From contig NZ_OW235315.1 of assembly GCF_934924865.1 (NCBI RefSeq), positions 1,488,001-1,552,000 of the forward strand: a stretch of 64,000 bases of DNA, read 5' to 3'. Positions 36,409 to 45,983 of this stretch are shown here, one piece after another (the first letter of the stretch is position 1; every line of letters begins with the position of its first letter). The DNA is from Tepidibacter aestuarii. Its GTDB lineage: Bacteria; Bacillota; Clostridia; Peptostreptococcales; Peptostreptococcaceae. Position numbers and translations under genes: made by a program. The notes beneath the pieces are model-generated. The model worked only from the letters and a program-made list of their open reading frames with translations, did not search any database and had not been told where the DNA came from.

Positions 36409-36743
36409 ATGCTTAAATTGTGGGAAAATGGATTAATAATAATATGTGCACTTATATTTGTAGGGATAGGATATTATTTTTCGAAAAACATAAAAGATAT
36501 GGAAAGTTATTACTTAGGAAATCGTAGTTTACCTTGGTCTTTAATAATGGGAACACTTTAGTTGCATCATGGTATGGTGGAGTTGGAACAGTAGGTATGG
36601 TATTTCTGCATGGGCAGTATGGTCTATAGCTGCACATATAGGAAGAATGCCACTTTGCTTTATGGGTAGAATACCAGAAATAAAAATAGAAAGCATATTT
36701 AGACCGTACTGGGTAGTATTTATTTATACAGAGGGTTTTAGAT
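36409..36743 (+). pseudogene. sodium/solute symporter, broken remnant
   Basis: An ATG at 36409 with a CGGAGGA site opens a frame with a first membrane helix and ESYYLGNRSLPWSLIMGTL, typical of the sodium:solute symporter family, but it stops at TAG 36559. The reading continues in other frames as LVASWYGGVGTVG and AWAVWSIAAHIGRMP, so at least one frameshift and a large internal deletion have occurred; an intact member has about 450-550 residues. It ends at TGA 36741-36743. The promoter side and ribosome site are intact, so the loss may be recent. The neighbouring MerR operon and sigma-54 operon both move amino-acid-like substrates. Confidence 0.8.
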
Positions 36744-36941
36744 GAAAAGAAAGTAGATAAAGTACATTTGTCAAAGTATAACGTACATAGTAAAATGAAA
36801 AATTCTAAATTGTTATGATTTCTTTTTCCTAATAATAAAATAGATATAAAGACTTTTATTATGTTACGAAATGTTATAAACTTAGGAAAAAAATATGTTT
36901 AAATAAAAATAATGAATATGAATCACGAAGAGGGGGATTTA

Positions 36942-38702
36942 ATGAACAATAGTACAATTATAGAATGTTTATATTCATTACTTATAAACAAAAATGTTGA
37001 AGTTCAAAATAGAAATTATATTGATGTAATTAAAGATTGTTTTTATATGGAAGCTGAGCGTATTGAACAACAATGCTGTATATTTTTAATGGATATTAAT
37101 AAAACAATTATTGCTGCTTATGATTATAATAAAAGATTAGAGCACTGTGTAAATAAAAGCATTGATTTACAGTTTGATGAAACATTACGGAAGACAAAAT
37201 TAACAAAAACATTTAATTTAGGGAATCAAGAGCAAAGCATATATTTGTATTTATATAAAACATCTAACTTCAACAATTCATATTACTATTTGTGTACATT
37301 AACACAGAATGAAGATTATGCAAAATATAATAAATTACTAGAGAAGATTAACATCTATATGGGTAAGTCTATACAATTGGTTAATAAGCATAGCAATTAC
37401 AATGATTTGTTAATGAGAGCATTAGATGCAGTAAATGATGGAATATCTTTGTGCGATAAAGATGGATATATAAAGTATGCTAATAATGCATGTTATAATA
37501 TCGCAGGAGTTGACAAGGAGAATCTACTTAACAAATATATAGGTAATATTTCAAAGGAAAAACCTATGCTTCTTCAGATTATTGAAAATAAAAAAAGTAT
37601 TATTGATGTAGAGTATTATTTAATTATTAAAGAACAAACAAAACACCTAATTAATTCAGGATATCCTATATTCAATGAAAAAGGAGATTTTATTGGAGCT
37701 ATTGATATTTTTAGAGGTATTGAACGAAGTAAAAAACTTGCCAATACAATTGCTGGTTATCAAGCGTATTTCACATTTGATAATATTATAGGAAAGAGCA
37801 AAAAAATAGAAGAAAATATAAACTTAGCAAAGGTTTTTGCTGAGACTAATGAAAATATTTTAATACTTGGAGAAAGTGGAACAGGAAAAGAATTATTTGC
37901 CCAATCTATACATAATCACAGTAATAGAAGAGAAAAACCTTTTATTGCATTAAATTGTGCAAATTTCCCCAATGAGTTAATAGATAGTGAATTATTTGGA
38001 TATGAGGAAGGAGCTTTTACTGGAGCAAGAAAGGGTGGCAAGATTGGGAAATTTGAGGTGGCAAATGGAGGAACATTATTTCTTGATGAATTAGGAGAAA
38101 TGGAGATTCATCTTCAAGCAAAGCTTTTGCGTGTTCTTGAGACAATGTGCGTAAATAGAATTGGTGCAAACAAACCAATTAGTGTTGATGTGAGGATTAT
38201 TGCAGCTACTAATAGAAATTTAGAAAAACTGGTGAAAGAGGGGAGGTTTAGGAAAGATTTATACTATAGATTGAAGGTTCTTTGTCTAGAAATACCTTCT
38301 TTAAGGGAAAGAGGTGATGATGTTTTATTACTTTCAGACTATTTCATAAAAAATTCTCAGAATAAAATAAATAGATATATAAAAGGCATTAGTAATGAAG
38401 CAAAAGAAATGTTGAGAAAACATACTTGGCCAGGAAATATAAGAGAACTTGAAAATACTATATCAAGATCATTATATATTTGTAATACTGATTATATAAC
38501 ATCAAATACTCTAAAAATGGCTGGTTTAAAAGAATTAGAATCTGTCCAAATTATAAGAAAAGATTCAGTTAAGATTAATAAGGAGATTATACTAGATACT
38601 TTAAAATCAACAAATGGAAATAAAAAAAGAGCATCAGAAATATTAAGTATTTCTAGACCTACTTTGTATAAACTACTAAAAAAATATGAATTAAATCAAT
38701 AA
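36942..38702 (+). CDS. sigma-54-dependent transcriptional activator with PAS domain
   Basis: The 586-residue activator starts at ATG 36942, six bases after AGAGGGGG; an earlier ATG at 36912 lies before that site. It has an N-terminal sensory region to about 150, a PAS domain near 155-250 (GISLCDKDGYIKYANNAC), and the AAA+ core with Walker A GESGTGKE near 309, the sigma-54-contact loop GAFTGA near 356 and LFLDELGEM near 380. A Fis-type helix-turn-helix lies at the end (KKRASEILSISRPTLYKLL). It remodels sigma-54 RNA polymerase. Three matching dyads and a -24/-12 promoter follow the gene, so the next operon is its likely target. Confidence 0.93.
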   Translation: MNNSTIIECLYSLLINKNVEVQNRNYIDVIKDCFYMEAERIEQQCCIFLMDINKTIIAAYDYNKRLEHCVNKSIDLQFDETLRKTKLTKTFNLGNQEQSIYLYLYKTSNFNNSYYYLCTLTQNEDYAKYNKLLEKINIYMGKSIQLVNKHSNYNDLLMRALDAVNDGISLCDKDGYIKYANNACYNIAGVDKENLLNKYIGNISKEKPMLLQIIENKKSIIDVEYYLIIKEQTKHLINSGYPIFNEKGDFIGAIDIFRGIERSKKLANTIAGYQAYFTFDNIIGKSKKIEENINLAKVFAETNENILILGESGTGKELFAQSIHNHSNRREKPFIALNCANFPNELIDSELFGYEEGAFTGARKGGKIGKFEVANGGTLFLDELGEMEIHLQAKLLRVLETMCVNRIGANKPISVDVRIIAATNRNLEKLVKEGRFRKDLYYRLKVLCLEIPSLRERGDDVLLLSDYFIKNSQNKINRYIKGISNEAKEMLRKHTWPGNIRELENTISRSLYICNTDYITSNTLKMAGLKELESVQIIRKDSVKINKEIILDTLKSTNGNKKRASEILSISRPTLYKLLKKYELNQ

Positions 38703-38703
38703 G

Positions 38704-38735
38704 TGTAAATTGGTTTACATGTAAAACTATTTACA
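38704..38735 (+). promoter_or_regulatory. two adjacent activator sites TGTAAA-N4-TTTACA
   Basis: TGTAAATTGGTTTACA (38704-38719) and TGTAAAACTATTTACA (38720-38735) are perfect 6+6 dyads placed end to end, starting one base after the activator stop codon. A third copy lies at 38848-38863. This is the form expected for upstream activating sequences of a Fis-type sigma-54 activator, about 200 bases before the promoter. Confidence 0.8.
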
Positions 38736-38823
38736 CTTAAGCTGTAATAAATAACGATAGTCTTGTTTACGTGAGCAATTAAAGTATATTTAGAAAAGAA
38801 AATTTTATAAAAAAGAATAGGAA

Positions 38824-38887
38824 TTTAAATATAAAAAAGGGTTAGAGTGTAAATTAATTTACACTCTAACCCTTTTTTATATTTAAA
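38824..38887. terminator. 64-bp perfect palindrome: terminator containing a third activator site
   Basis: The 32-base arms 38824-38855 and 38856-38887 are perfectly complementary with no spacer. It contains AAAAAAGGGTTAGAGTG and its mirror, giving a strong hairpin with a T run in either direction. Its centre, TGTAAATTAATTTACA (38848-38863), is the third TGTAAA-N4-TTTACA site. Confidence 0.8.
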
Positions 38888-38938
38888 GAAAATCTATAGA
38901 AGCTCTCTAAAATACACATTTTTCTGAAAAATTTGAAA

Positions 38939-38955
38939 TTGGCATAAGTCTTGCT
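38939..38955 (+). promoter_or_regulatory. sigma-54 promoter of the aminotransferase/YkvI operon
   Basis: TTGGCATAAGTCTTGCT matches the -24/-12 consensus, with GG and GC separated by exactly 10 bases. It lies 76 bases after the third activator site and 56 bases before the aminotransferase start. Confidence 0.92.
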
Positions 38956-39010
38956 AATAATTAAGAGTAATAAAACTGAAAAGCAATTATATAAAAAAAG
39001 AGGTGTTTTT

Positions 39011-40363
39011 ATGGAAAGAAAGATTAATAATTGTGTTGAAGTTGTAAATGAAGATAATAAAGTAATTTCAGCTGCATCACGTGTACCATATTACCCGTTA
39101 GTTATAAAAAAGGGATATGGTAGTACAATTGAAGATATTGATGGAAACAAGTATATAGACTTGTTATCTAGTGCAGGAGCAATAAACACCGGTCATTCTC
39201 ATCCTAAAGTAGTGGAAGCAATTAAAAATCAAATAGATGACTTTATTCATTATACTCCAGCGTATATGTATCATAAGCCAATAGTAGAACTTGCTAATAA
39301 ACTTATAGAAATAACTCCTGGCGATTTTCCAAAACAAGTAGCTTTTGGTTTATCAGGATCTGATGCAAATGATGGGATGATTAAGCTTGTAAGAGCATAC
39401 ACAGGTAGAAGTAAAGTTATATCATTTATTAAAGCATATCATGGGTCTACTTATGGATCACTTTCTTTAAGTGCTATTAGTCTAAATATGAGAAAAAAAA
39501 TAGGACCTTTACTTCCAGATATCCATCATATTCCATACCCTGATTGCTATAGATGTCCATTTGGTCAGAACAAAGAGAGTTGTAGTATGGAATGTATAGA
39601 GTATTTAAATACAGCATTTAAACACTATATACCTGCACAAGAAGTTGCAGCTGTTGTAATGGAGCCTATTGCAGGGGATGCCGGATTAATTGTTCCACCT
39701 CAAGAATATATAAAAAAATTATATGATTTGTGTAAAGAAAATGGAATACTTTTTGTTAGTGAAGAGGTGCAACAAGGATTTGGAAGAACTGGAAAATGGT
39801 TTGGAATAGAAAACTTTAAAATTATCCCTGATGTTATTGTAATAGGTAAAGCAGCTGCATCAGGATTACCATTAAGTGCAATTGTAGCAAAAGAAGAAAT
39901 TATGAAGTCATTAGAAGCACCAGCTCATTTATTTACAATGGGAGGAAATCCTGTTTGTTGTAGTGCAGCACTTGCAACTATAGATGTAATAGTTCAGGAA
40001 AATTTATTAGAACATGTTGAAAAGTTAGGTATGCACGCAAAAGAGAGATTTAATGAAATGAAGAAACGATATGAAATTATAGGAGATGTTCGTGGAATTG
40101 GATTATCAATAGGGGTAGACTTAGTAGATGACAGGATAACAAAAGAAAAAGCACAAGAAGCTGCTGCTAAAATATGTTATAGATGTTGGGAAAAAGGATT
40201 GATACTTGCATTTTTCAGCAATAGTGTTCTTAGAATTCAACCACCACTTGTAATAACTACAGAGGAAATGGATAAAGCAATAGATATTATTGAAGAAGCA
40301 ATTCAGGAATATATAGGAGGACAAATTCCAGATGAGGTATTAAATGTAACAAAAGGATGGTAG
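39011..40363 (+). CDS. class III PLP aminotransferase or amino-acid racemase
   Basis: The protein has 450 residues from ATG 39011, behind AAGAGGTG; upstream in-frame codons fall in the leader. It has FGLSGSDANDGMIKLVRAYTG near residue 114, AYHGSTYGSLSLSAISLNMR near 142, a cysteine group CYRCPFGQNKESCSMEC near 178, EEVQQGFGRTG near 251 and the PLP lysine in VIGKAAASGLP near 278. The GABA-aminotransferase fold is clear. The segments around SDANDGMIK and LSAISLNMRK also recall the isoleucine 2-epimerase of lactobacilli, so racemisation is possible. It is cotranscribed with a YkvI-like transporter from a sigma-54 promoter, indicating amino-acid use. Confidence 0.85.
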   Translation: MERKINNCVEVVNEDNKVISAASRVPYYPLVIKKGYGSTIEDIDGNKYIDLLSSAGAINTGHSHPKVVEAIKNQIDDFIHYTPAYMYHKPIVELANKLIEITPGDFPKQVAFGLSGSDANDGMIKLVRAYTGRSKVISFIKAYHGSTYGSLSLSAISLNMRKKIGPLLPDIHHIPYPDCYRCPFGQNKESCSMECIEYLNTAFKHYIPAQEVAAVVMEPIAGDAGLIVPPQEYIKKLYDLCKENGILFVSEEVQQGFGRTGKWFGIENFKIIPDVIVIGKAAASGLPLSAIVAKEEIMKSLEAPAHLFTMGGNPVCCSAALATIDVIVQENLLEHVEKLGMHAKERFNEMKKRYEIIGDVRGIGLSIGVDLVDDRITKEKAQEAAAKICYRCWEKGLILAFFSNSVLRIQPPLVITTEEMDKAIDIIEEAIQEYIGGQIPDEVLNVTKGW

Positions 40364-40407
40364 TAGAAAAAATTAGGTAGAGGGAATTAAATAAAAGGAG
40401 GGGTAGT

Positions 40408-41544
40408 ATGAGTAATATAAAAAAGCAAAGTTTCTTTGATGGTGCTTTTGGAAAATATATTCTGCCAGGTATCGTATTACAATCTGTTCTTATAGGTGGA
40501 GGGTATGCAACAGGACGTGAAATTGTTGCATTTGGAGCTAAATTTGGAGCTTTAGGATGGCTTGGAGGAATAGGAATTTTTATAGGATTTACAATTATGA
40601 GTATTTTGACTTTCGAGATTGCACGAATTTATAAAGTTTACGATTATAAATCTGTTGTAAAGCAATTTGCAGGAAAATTTGCATTATTATATGACATAAT
40701 ATATATACTTCTTTCTATTCTTATAATAGCCGTTATGGCCTCTGCGACAGGTGAAATTGTACAGCAAACTCTAGGTCTTTCCTATTGGATTGGAGTAACT
40801 GGAGTAGTCATAATCGTTGGTATACTTAATTTTTATGGTAGCTGGTTAATTGAAAGATTTGAAACTTATGGAACAATTGCTTTATATATAGGATATATAA
40901 TATTTAGTATTTTAGTAATATCTAAAACTTGGGGAAATGCACAGCAAGTATTTGCAAATGGTGATACTAGTTATATTAAAGGATCGATTGGAGTAGGTAC
41001 TGTTTTATGGGCTGGTATAATTTATGTAGGATATAATCTAGCAGTTTATCCTGCTGCATTGTTTACACTAAAAAGACAAAGTACAAGAAAAGAGACAATT
41101 ATTGCAGGTATACTATCAGGATTTTTTATGACAATTCCATGGTTTTTAACCTATTTTTCTATAATGGGATTTTATCCATCAAAAGTAGTATTAGAAGCAT
41201 CTGTTCCATGGCTGCAAATGCTAAATGGATTAGGTGGTACATGGGTAATTGTATTATTTGGTATTGTTATTGGATGGACTTTAATTGAAACATCTACAGG
41301 TATGATTCATGCCTTTGTTGAGAGAGTAAATACAGGATTAAAAGAAATAGGAAAAAATCCTTTAACAGATAAACAAAATGCTCTTTTGACGATTACAGTC
41401 TTAATCATTGCTATGGGTTTATCTAAGATAGGAATTATTGATCTTATAGCAAAAGGATATACAATGATGGCTTATGGAATGATTGCAGTATATGCTATAC
41501 CTCTTGTAACGATAGGATTATATAAAATAGTAAAATCAAAATAA
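40408..41544 (+). CDS. YkvI-like membrane transporter (APC superfamily)
   Basis: The 378-residue protein has about ten or eleven membrane helices. The first carries VLIGGGYATGREIVAFGAKFG near residue 24, the signature of the YkvI family, which belongs to the amino-acid/polyamine/cation superfamily. It is expected to import a solute with an ion. An AAAGGAGGGG site lies before the ATG, 44 bases after the aminotransferase. Its substrate is probably the amino acid handled by that enzyme; no direct evidence exists. Confidence 0.8.
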   Translation: MSNIKKQSFFDGAFGKYILPGIVLQSVLIGGGYATGREIVAFGAKFGALGWLGGIGIFIGFTIMSILTFEIARIYKVYDYKSVVKQFAGKFALLYDIIYILLSILIIAVMASATGEIVQQTLGLSYWIGVTGVVIIVGILNFYGSWLIERFETYGTIALYIGYIIFSILVISKTWGNAQQVFANGDTSYIKGSIGVGTVLWAGIIYVGYNLAVYPAALFTLKRQSTRKETIIAGILSGFFMTIPWFLTYFSIMGFYPSKVVLEASVPWLQMLNGLGGTWVIVLFGIVIGWTLIETSTGMIHAFVERVNTGLKEIGKNPLTDKQNALLTITVLIIAMGLSKIGIIDLIAKGYTMMAYGMIAVYAIPLVTIGLYKIVKSK

Positions 41545-41576
41545 ATAAGTAAAATTATTGTATTTGAAAATAGATA

Positions 41577-41601
41577 ATGCCATGGCAAAAGTCATGGCAT
41601 T
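41577..41601. terminator. hairpin after the YkvI-like gene
   Basis: The 9-bp arms AATGCCATG (41577-41585) and CATGGCATT (41593-41601) surround a 7-base loop. There is no strong T run on the plus side, so termination is only probable. Confidence 0.5.
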
Positions 41602-41664
41602 TGATCATACTATTAATAATTTAATAAATGCTGACACTTTTAGATCCACCTTGAATAAAAAAAA

Positions 41665-41971
41665 TTAATATACTTTGGTTAATATAATATTTTTATCAAA
41701 TCCTCCATTGGATTCTTTTTTTTGAAGTCTTTTATTTAATAAGTCTTGTTCTGAATATCCCATTTTTTTGCTAATGAAAAGATAACTTCCATTATATCTG
41801 CAAGCTCTTCTAAGTTGTTATCTTCATGAAATTCTTTTACTTCTTCGTCTAATTTAGTATCTAGATAAGATATAGCTTCTTCATCACTTACTATGTGAAT
41901 ATCAAACTTTTTACCTGCATTATCTATTATTTGTGGAATTTTATCTCTGACGATTTTATATATGTTTTCAT
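41665..41971 (-). pseudogene. MazG-like nucleotide pyrophosphohydrolase, frameshifted
   Basis: On the minus strand, in pieces, the frame reads IYKIVRDKIPQIID, then YLDTKLDEEVKEFHEDNNLEELADIMEVIFSLAKK, then after a slip in a run of seven A, MGYSEQDLLNKRLQKK and GGFDKNIILTKVY. This is a MazG/phosphoribosyl-ATP pyrophosphohydrolase-like protein of about 100 residues that would normally hydrolyse nucleoside triphosphates. The only start with a good AGGAG site (ATG at 41971) is in the wrong frame as well, so two frameshifts are needed. It is probably inactive, unless sequencing errors in the homopolymers are the cause. Confidence 0.7.
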
Positions 41972-42804
41972 ATTCTTATCTCCTTTATGATGATTTATAA
42001 AAACATTTTAACTTTTTATTAGAATTAAATCAAAGTGATTTATAGTGTATAATATAAATGGTAAAATTGAACAAAATACCTATCTTGAGAAGAAATGACT
42101 ATTGTAGATAATTTAAAGTTTCAATTATTATAAAAATACTTTTGAAAATTTGTTTTACAACAACTATATAATAGTTAATGAAATGTAACTTTAAAAATAT
42201 GAAAAAATCAAGAATAAACAATTATATTACAATAGTGATAGAAATTGGAAAAAAAGCTCGTATTATGTTAAACTATAAAGTATATAAAAATGCATCATTA
42301 GAAAATAATCACTATACAGTTTTTTTATGAAAGATTCCACTATGTTTTTTCTTGGAAAGCCATTAAATAATACTCCTTACAAATGTGCATTTTAAAAATC
42401 AATAATAGAACATGTTTATGGTATGAATATATAACGAAAAGTTTTATTGACCTATATTTTGCTAGTTTGTAATATAGATTTTAATCACTTTATTCTATGG
42501 CCTTTTATTAAGAATGATAGGATATGGAATTTAGAAAACTCTTGAACATTATGTAATTTAAGAAAACATCATAAACTTACTAAGAAATATATTTTTATAG
42601 AAATGAAAAATTATTATTTAGAAATAAATTAATAATAAGGAATGATTTTAATAGATATAGCAAAGACAGACTAATAAATTATTATAAATCTGCAGAGTTT
42701 TGTGATTTGAAAAATGAAATTTATTAGAACAAAAGAAATTGTAGTATAAAAAATATTTACATAATTTTTATAATTTTCATAAAATAAAATGAGGAGTTTG
42801 ATTT
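41972..42804. other. gene-free AT-rich stretch before the defence island
   Basis: About 830 bases hold no open frame of convincing composition, no tRNA and no clear repeat. The dptF ribosome site GAGGAG lies at its end. It marks the left edge of the island. Confidence 0.6.
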
Positions 42805-44592
42805 ATGGATAATACAAATTGCTTAATAAGTATATTAAATAAGCTAAAGACTTCCTCTAAGGAAGCAGTTGAAGGAATAGATAATTTTAGTGATTTTAAA
42901 GAGTATATGCATGTTAATAGGAAAGTTGAAACTGAGTTTAAGGAACTAGTTTATCAAGCAAATAATATTGAGAAACCTCAATTGATATTGCTGTGTGGTA
43001 GTGTTGGAGATGGAAAATCACATTTAATATCCTATTTCAAAAAGAATAAATATGAAATTATTAATAATTTTGACATTCATAATGATGCTACTGAAAGTTT
43101 AGATCCTAAGAAAACATCTATTCAAACTTTAAATGACGTATTAAGAGATTTTTCAGACGAGAATATTGGTAATAACACTAAGAAACTTATACTAGCAATA
43201 AATTTGGGCACTCTAACAAATTTCATTGATTCTGAATATGGGAATAGATTTACAAGGCTTAAAAAGTATATAGAAAATCAAAAGATACTTGAACAAGATA
43301 TAACGGATAATAAGTTTAATAAAGATAGCTATTTTCAATGTATAAACTTTACAGATTTTCACATGTATACTTTAACTAGTGAAGGACCTAAATCAAAGTA
43401 TATAAGAGATATTTTTGATAGAGTTTTTAGTAAAGAAGCTAATAACCCTTTCTATAATAAATATAAAGATGCTTGTTGTTCGGAATGCATAAACTATTCA
43501 AGGTGTCCTATAAAGGAAAACTATGAGAATTTATTAAGAGATGTTTTAAAAGAAAATATTATACAGAAATTAATTGAAACTATTGTTAAAAATAAAGTAA
43601 TTATTTCCACTAGATCATTATTAAATTTTATGTATGATATTGTAGTGGATTCTTCTTTAGATAATATAACAGAAGAAAAATTATTTAAGAAAATAATGAA
43701 ATATGATTTTATTGACTATTTGAAATCGCTTACAGCAAATATTATTTATGATAATAAAGATACTTCAAATATAATAGCTTCAATGAATGCTATTGATCCA
43801 TTAAATATTAGAAATGAAGAGTTGGATCAACTTTTAGTAAATCTAAATAATACTGAAAGAATTTGTGATTACTTTAAAAAATACGTAGATAATAATGAAA
43901 AACATTATTATTATAAGATTTTAGTTATAGATGAAAATTTGGAAGTTGTAAAAAGTGAGAAACTAAAAAAAGACCAAGCAGAGCTTAAACAAGCTATTAT
44001 AAAATTCTTTTTTAGAACAACATCAATTATGGGTAAGAATAATTTTAATATTTTTAATGATAAAGTATATAACAAATATATGAAATATCTATATAACTCT
44101 AATAGATTAGATAGACATGAAATGAAGGAACTATTGACATTTGTAAAAGAAGTTGTTTATAAATGGAATGGGACTAAATTGAAAAATGGACAAATACATC
44201 TTTCAATAGGTAAGAATCAAAGCAAATTTAAAGTTTATGAGCATTTAGAGTTTGATGGAAGAATTGAGGGTATTTCTAGAGAAGAAACAAATTTAAATAG
44301 GTTTATCAATACAATAAATCTTACTTACAAAACAAAAAATATCTTGGGGAAACTTGTAACTATTAATATAGATTACTTATTATTTGATCTAATGAGTAAG
44401 GTTAAAGGCGGATATAGACCAAATAAAAATGATAAGAATAACTTTATTAACTTTAATGATTTTGTTAAGAAACTACAAGAATATGGATCAAACAAGGAAA
44501 AAATATTATTTGATAGAAAAATAGGTGATAAAGTTCGTAAATTTGAATTTAAAATTGATGAATACGGCGATTATTGCTTAGTGGAGATATAA
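42805..44592 (+). CDS. dptF: phosphorothioate-dependent restriction protein DptF
   Basis: The 595-residue protein begins with a short leader and then the ATPase loop LILLCGSVGDGKSHLISYF near residue 61, followed by INFTDFHMYTL near 190 and a zinc-like cysteine group CCSECINYSRCP near 227-238, as in DptF. With DptG and DptH it forms the restriction arm that attacks DNA lacking phosphorothioate marks. It is the first of three tightly linked genes with a GAGGAG site; dptG begins two bases after its stop. The modification genes lie 10-18 kb downstream on the other strand. Confidence 0.9.
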   Translation: MDNTNCLISILNKLKTSSKEAVEGIDNFSDFKEYMHVNRKVETEFKELVYQANNIEKPQLILLCGSVGDGKSHLISYFKKNKYEIINNFDIHNDATESLDPKKTSIQTLNDVLRDFSDENIGNNTKKLILAINLGTLTNFIDSEYGNRFTRLKKYIENQKILEQDITDNKFNKDSYFQCINFTDFHMYTLTSEGPKSKYIRDIFDRVFSKEANNPFYNKYKDACCSECINYSRCPIKENYENLLRDVLKENIIQKLIETIVKNKVIISTRSLLNFMYDIVVDSSLDNITEEKLFKKIMKYDFIDYLKSLTANIIYDNKDTSNIIASMNAIDPLNIRNEELDQLLVNLNNTERICDYFKKYVDNNEKHYYYKILVIDENLEVVKSEKLKKDQAELKQAIIKFFFRTTSIMGKNNFNIFNDKVYNKYMKYLYNSNRLDRHEMKELLTFVKEVVYKWNGTKLKNGQIHLSIGKNQSKFKVYEHLEFDGRIEGISREETNLNRFINTINLTYKTKNILGKLVTINIDYLLFDLMSKVKGGYRPNKNDKNNFINFNDFVKKLQEYGSNKEKILFDRKIGDKVRKFEFKIDEYGDYCLVEI

Positions 44593-44594
44593 TT

Positions 44595-45983
44595 ATGAGA
44601 TATGAGATAAAAATTGATGATATTGAAAAGAATTATGTTAAAAAAGGTTCTTTTAAACATAATGCTGAAACTAAACCGTGGATGTTACCGTCTACTACAC
44701 AATATAAGGAAAGTCAAAAACCAGAAATAATAAATTTTACAGCGGCAGTGGGAGCGTTTTCAAGAAATTTAACAAAGAAAAAGGAATATACTAATTTTTG
44801 TATAGAAAAATATTACAATGATATTATTAGTCAAATTAGTATAGATAAGAAAAATAAATCTATACTTATTGATTTAATAACAGAATTATTTTTTCAAGGT
44901 GAAAATTTGATTATTTTTCATCCTAAAACCTTAAATTATATTGAGTCCACACATTTTAATAATAAATTGGGACAATTTTTATTTGATGTTTTATATAAAG
45001 AAGACCACGATATATTTAATTTGATAGCACAAGCCTACGGTAAGAATTCGAATAATATACTTATAAATTTAATGACAAAAAATCTCCCTCAACTTGATGA
45101 AAATCAAAATATTATAAATAAATATAAAAATTTCAACCCATACATAAGCAAAATCTTCATGGCGGATTTTAAATACTTACTTGAAAATAGTGATATGTTA
45201 ATAGATAATTTAGAAAAAATTTTAAAATTTTACTATATGTTTTATGTATCTCAATCTGCAATGATACTTAATAAAACATTTGAAGCAGATATTGAAAAAC
45301 CTATGAACGTATATTTTGGATTAGATTGGGAAAATACAGGGAAAGGGAGATTAAATACTGAGCTTGGTTGGAAAGTGGTAGAATCAAATGTTTTGAGACT
45401 ATTTTCTCACGCAAATGCATTACATTTAATAAATCATAATAATGAGAATAAAAAGTATTCATATGTAGAGTTAAAAGATAGAATTGATAGTATGAGTATT
45501 GAGGAAAAAATAGATTTTGTTAATGATGTAAATAATCTAATAGATTTTTATAAAGGATATATAATAGATGTGGAATGGGATAATTTTAAATATACTCCAA
45601 AATTTGAGAATGAATGTTATGATGCAGTATATAAGTTATTTAAAATTATAAACTATCAATTTGATAATTCGGGTAGAAAAAAGAGACAAAAGGATTATGG
45701 AACCAGATTTGTAGAGTTCTGCAAGGCGAATTTTCTAAGACAAAGAGGAAGGTATGGCTATATTTTTAACCTAACTGAAGAATATACTATTTTTTTAACT
45801 AAAATCTGTATAAAGGATAACGAAAAGATTAAATTAAAAGATTTATTTGTTGAGTTTAAAAAAAGAGGTATTTCATTAGATAATGATTCTAAGGTAAAAT
45901 TAATACAACTTTATGAAAAACTAAATATTTTAGAAAAGAAAAGTGATAGTGGGGATGCGCAATATGTCAAAAGAATTTTATAA
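44595..45983 (+). CDS. dptG: phosphorothioate-dependent restriction protein DptG
   Basis: The 462-residue protein starts best at ATG 44595 behind GTGGAG; a TTG at 44574 lies inside dptF. It has no common catalytic motif. I identify it by position between DptF and DptH and by matching DptG style and length, with conserved-looking segments such as YFGLDWENTGKGR near residue 241 and KKRQKDYGTRFVEFCKANFLRQRGRYGY near 360. It is a needed part of the restriction complex, but its molecular role is unclear. It overlaps dptH by 20 bases. Confidence 0.85.
   Translation: MRYEIKIDDIEKNYVKKGSFKHNAETKPWMLPSTTQYKESQKPEIINFTAAVGAFSRNLTKKKEYTNFCIEKYYNDIISQISIDKKNKSILIDLITELFFQGENLIIFHPKTLNYIESTHFNNKLGQFLFDVLYKEDHDIFNLIAQAYGKNSNNILINLMTKNLPQLDENQNIINKYKNFNPYISKIFMADFKYLLENSDMLIDNLEKILKFYYMFYVSQSAMILNKTFEADIEKPMNVYFGLDWENTGKGRLNTELGWKVVESNVLRLFSHANALHLINHNNENKKYSYVELKDRIDSMSIEEKIDFVNDVNNLIDFYKGYIIDVEWDNFKYTPKFENECYDAVYKLFKIINYQFDNSGRKKRQKDYGTRFVEFCKANFLRQRGRYGYIFNLTEEYTIFLTKICIKDNEKIKLKDLFVEFKKRGISLDNDSKVKLIQLYEKLNILEKKSDSGDAQYVKRIL

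Noticed and set aside
38824..38887. The palindrome as part of a CRISPR array or an insertion-sequence end
   Set aside because: There is a single copy, no regular spacers and no flanking duplication; terminator plus activator site fits better.
41972..42804. Possible origin, attachment site or small RNA in the gene-free stretch
   Set aside because: No tRNA end, direct repeat pair, DnaA-box cluster or convincing hairpin with a T run was seen.
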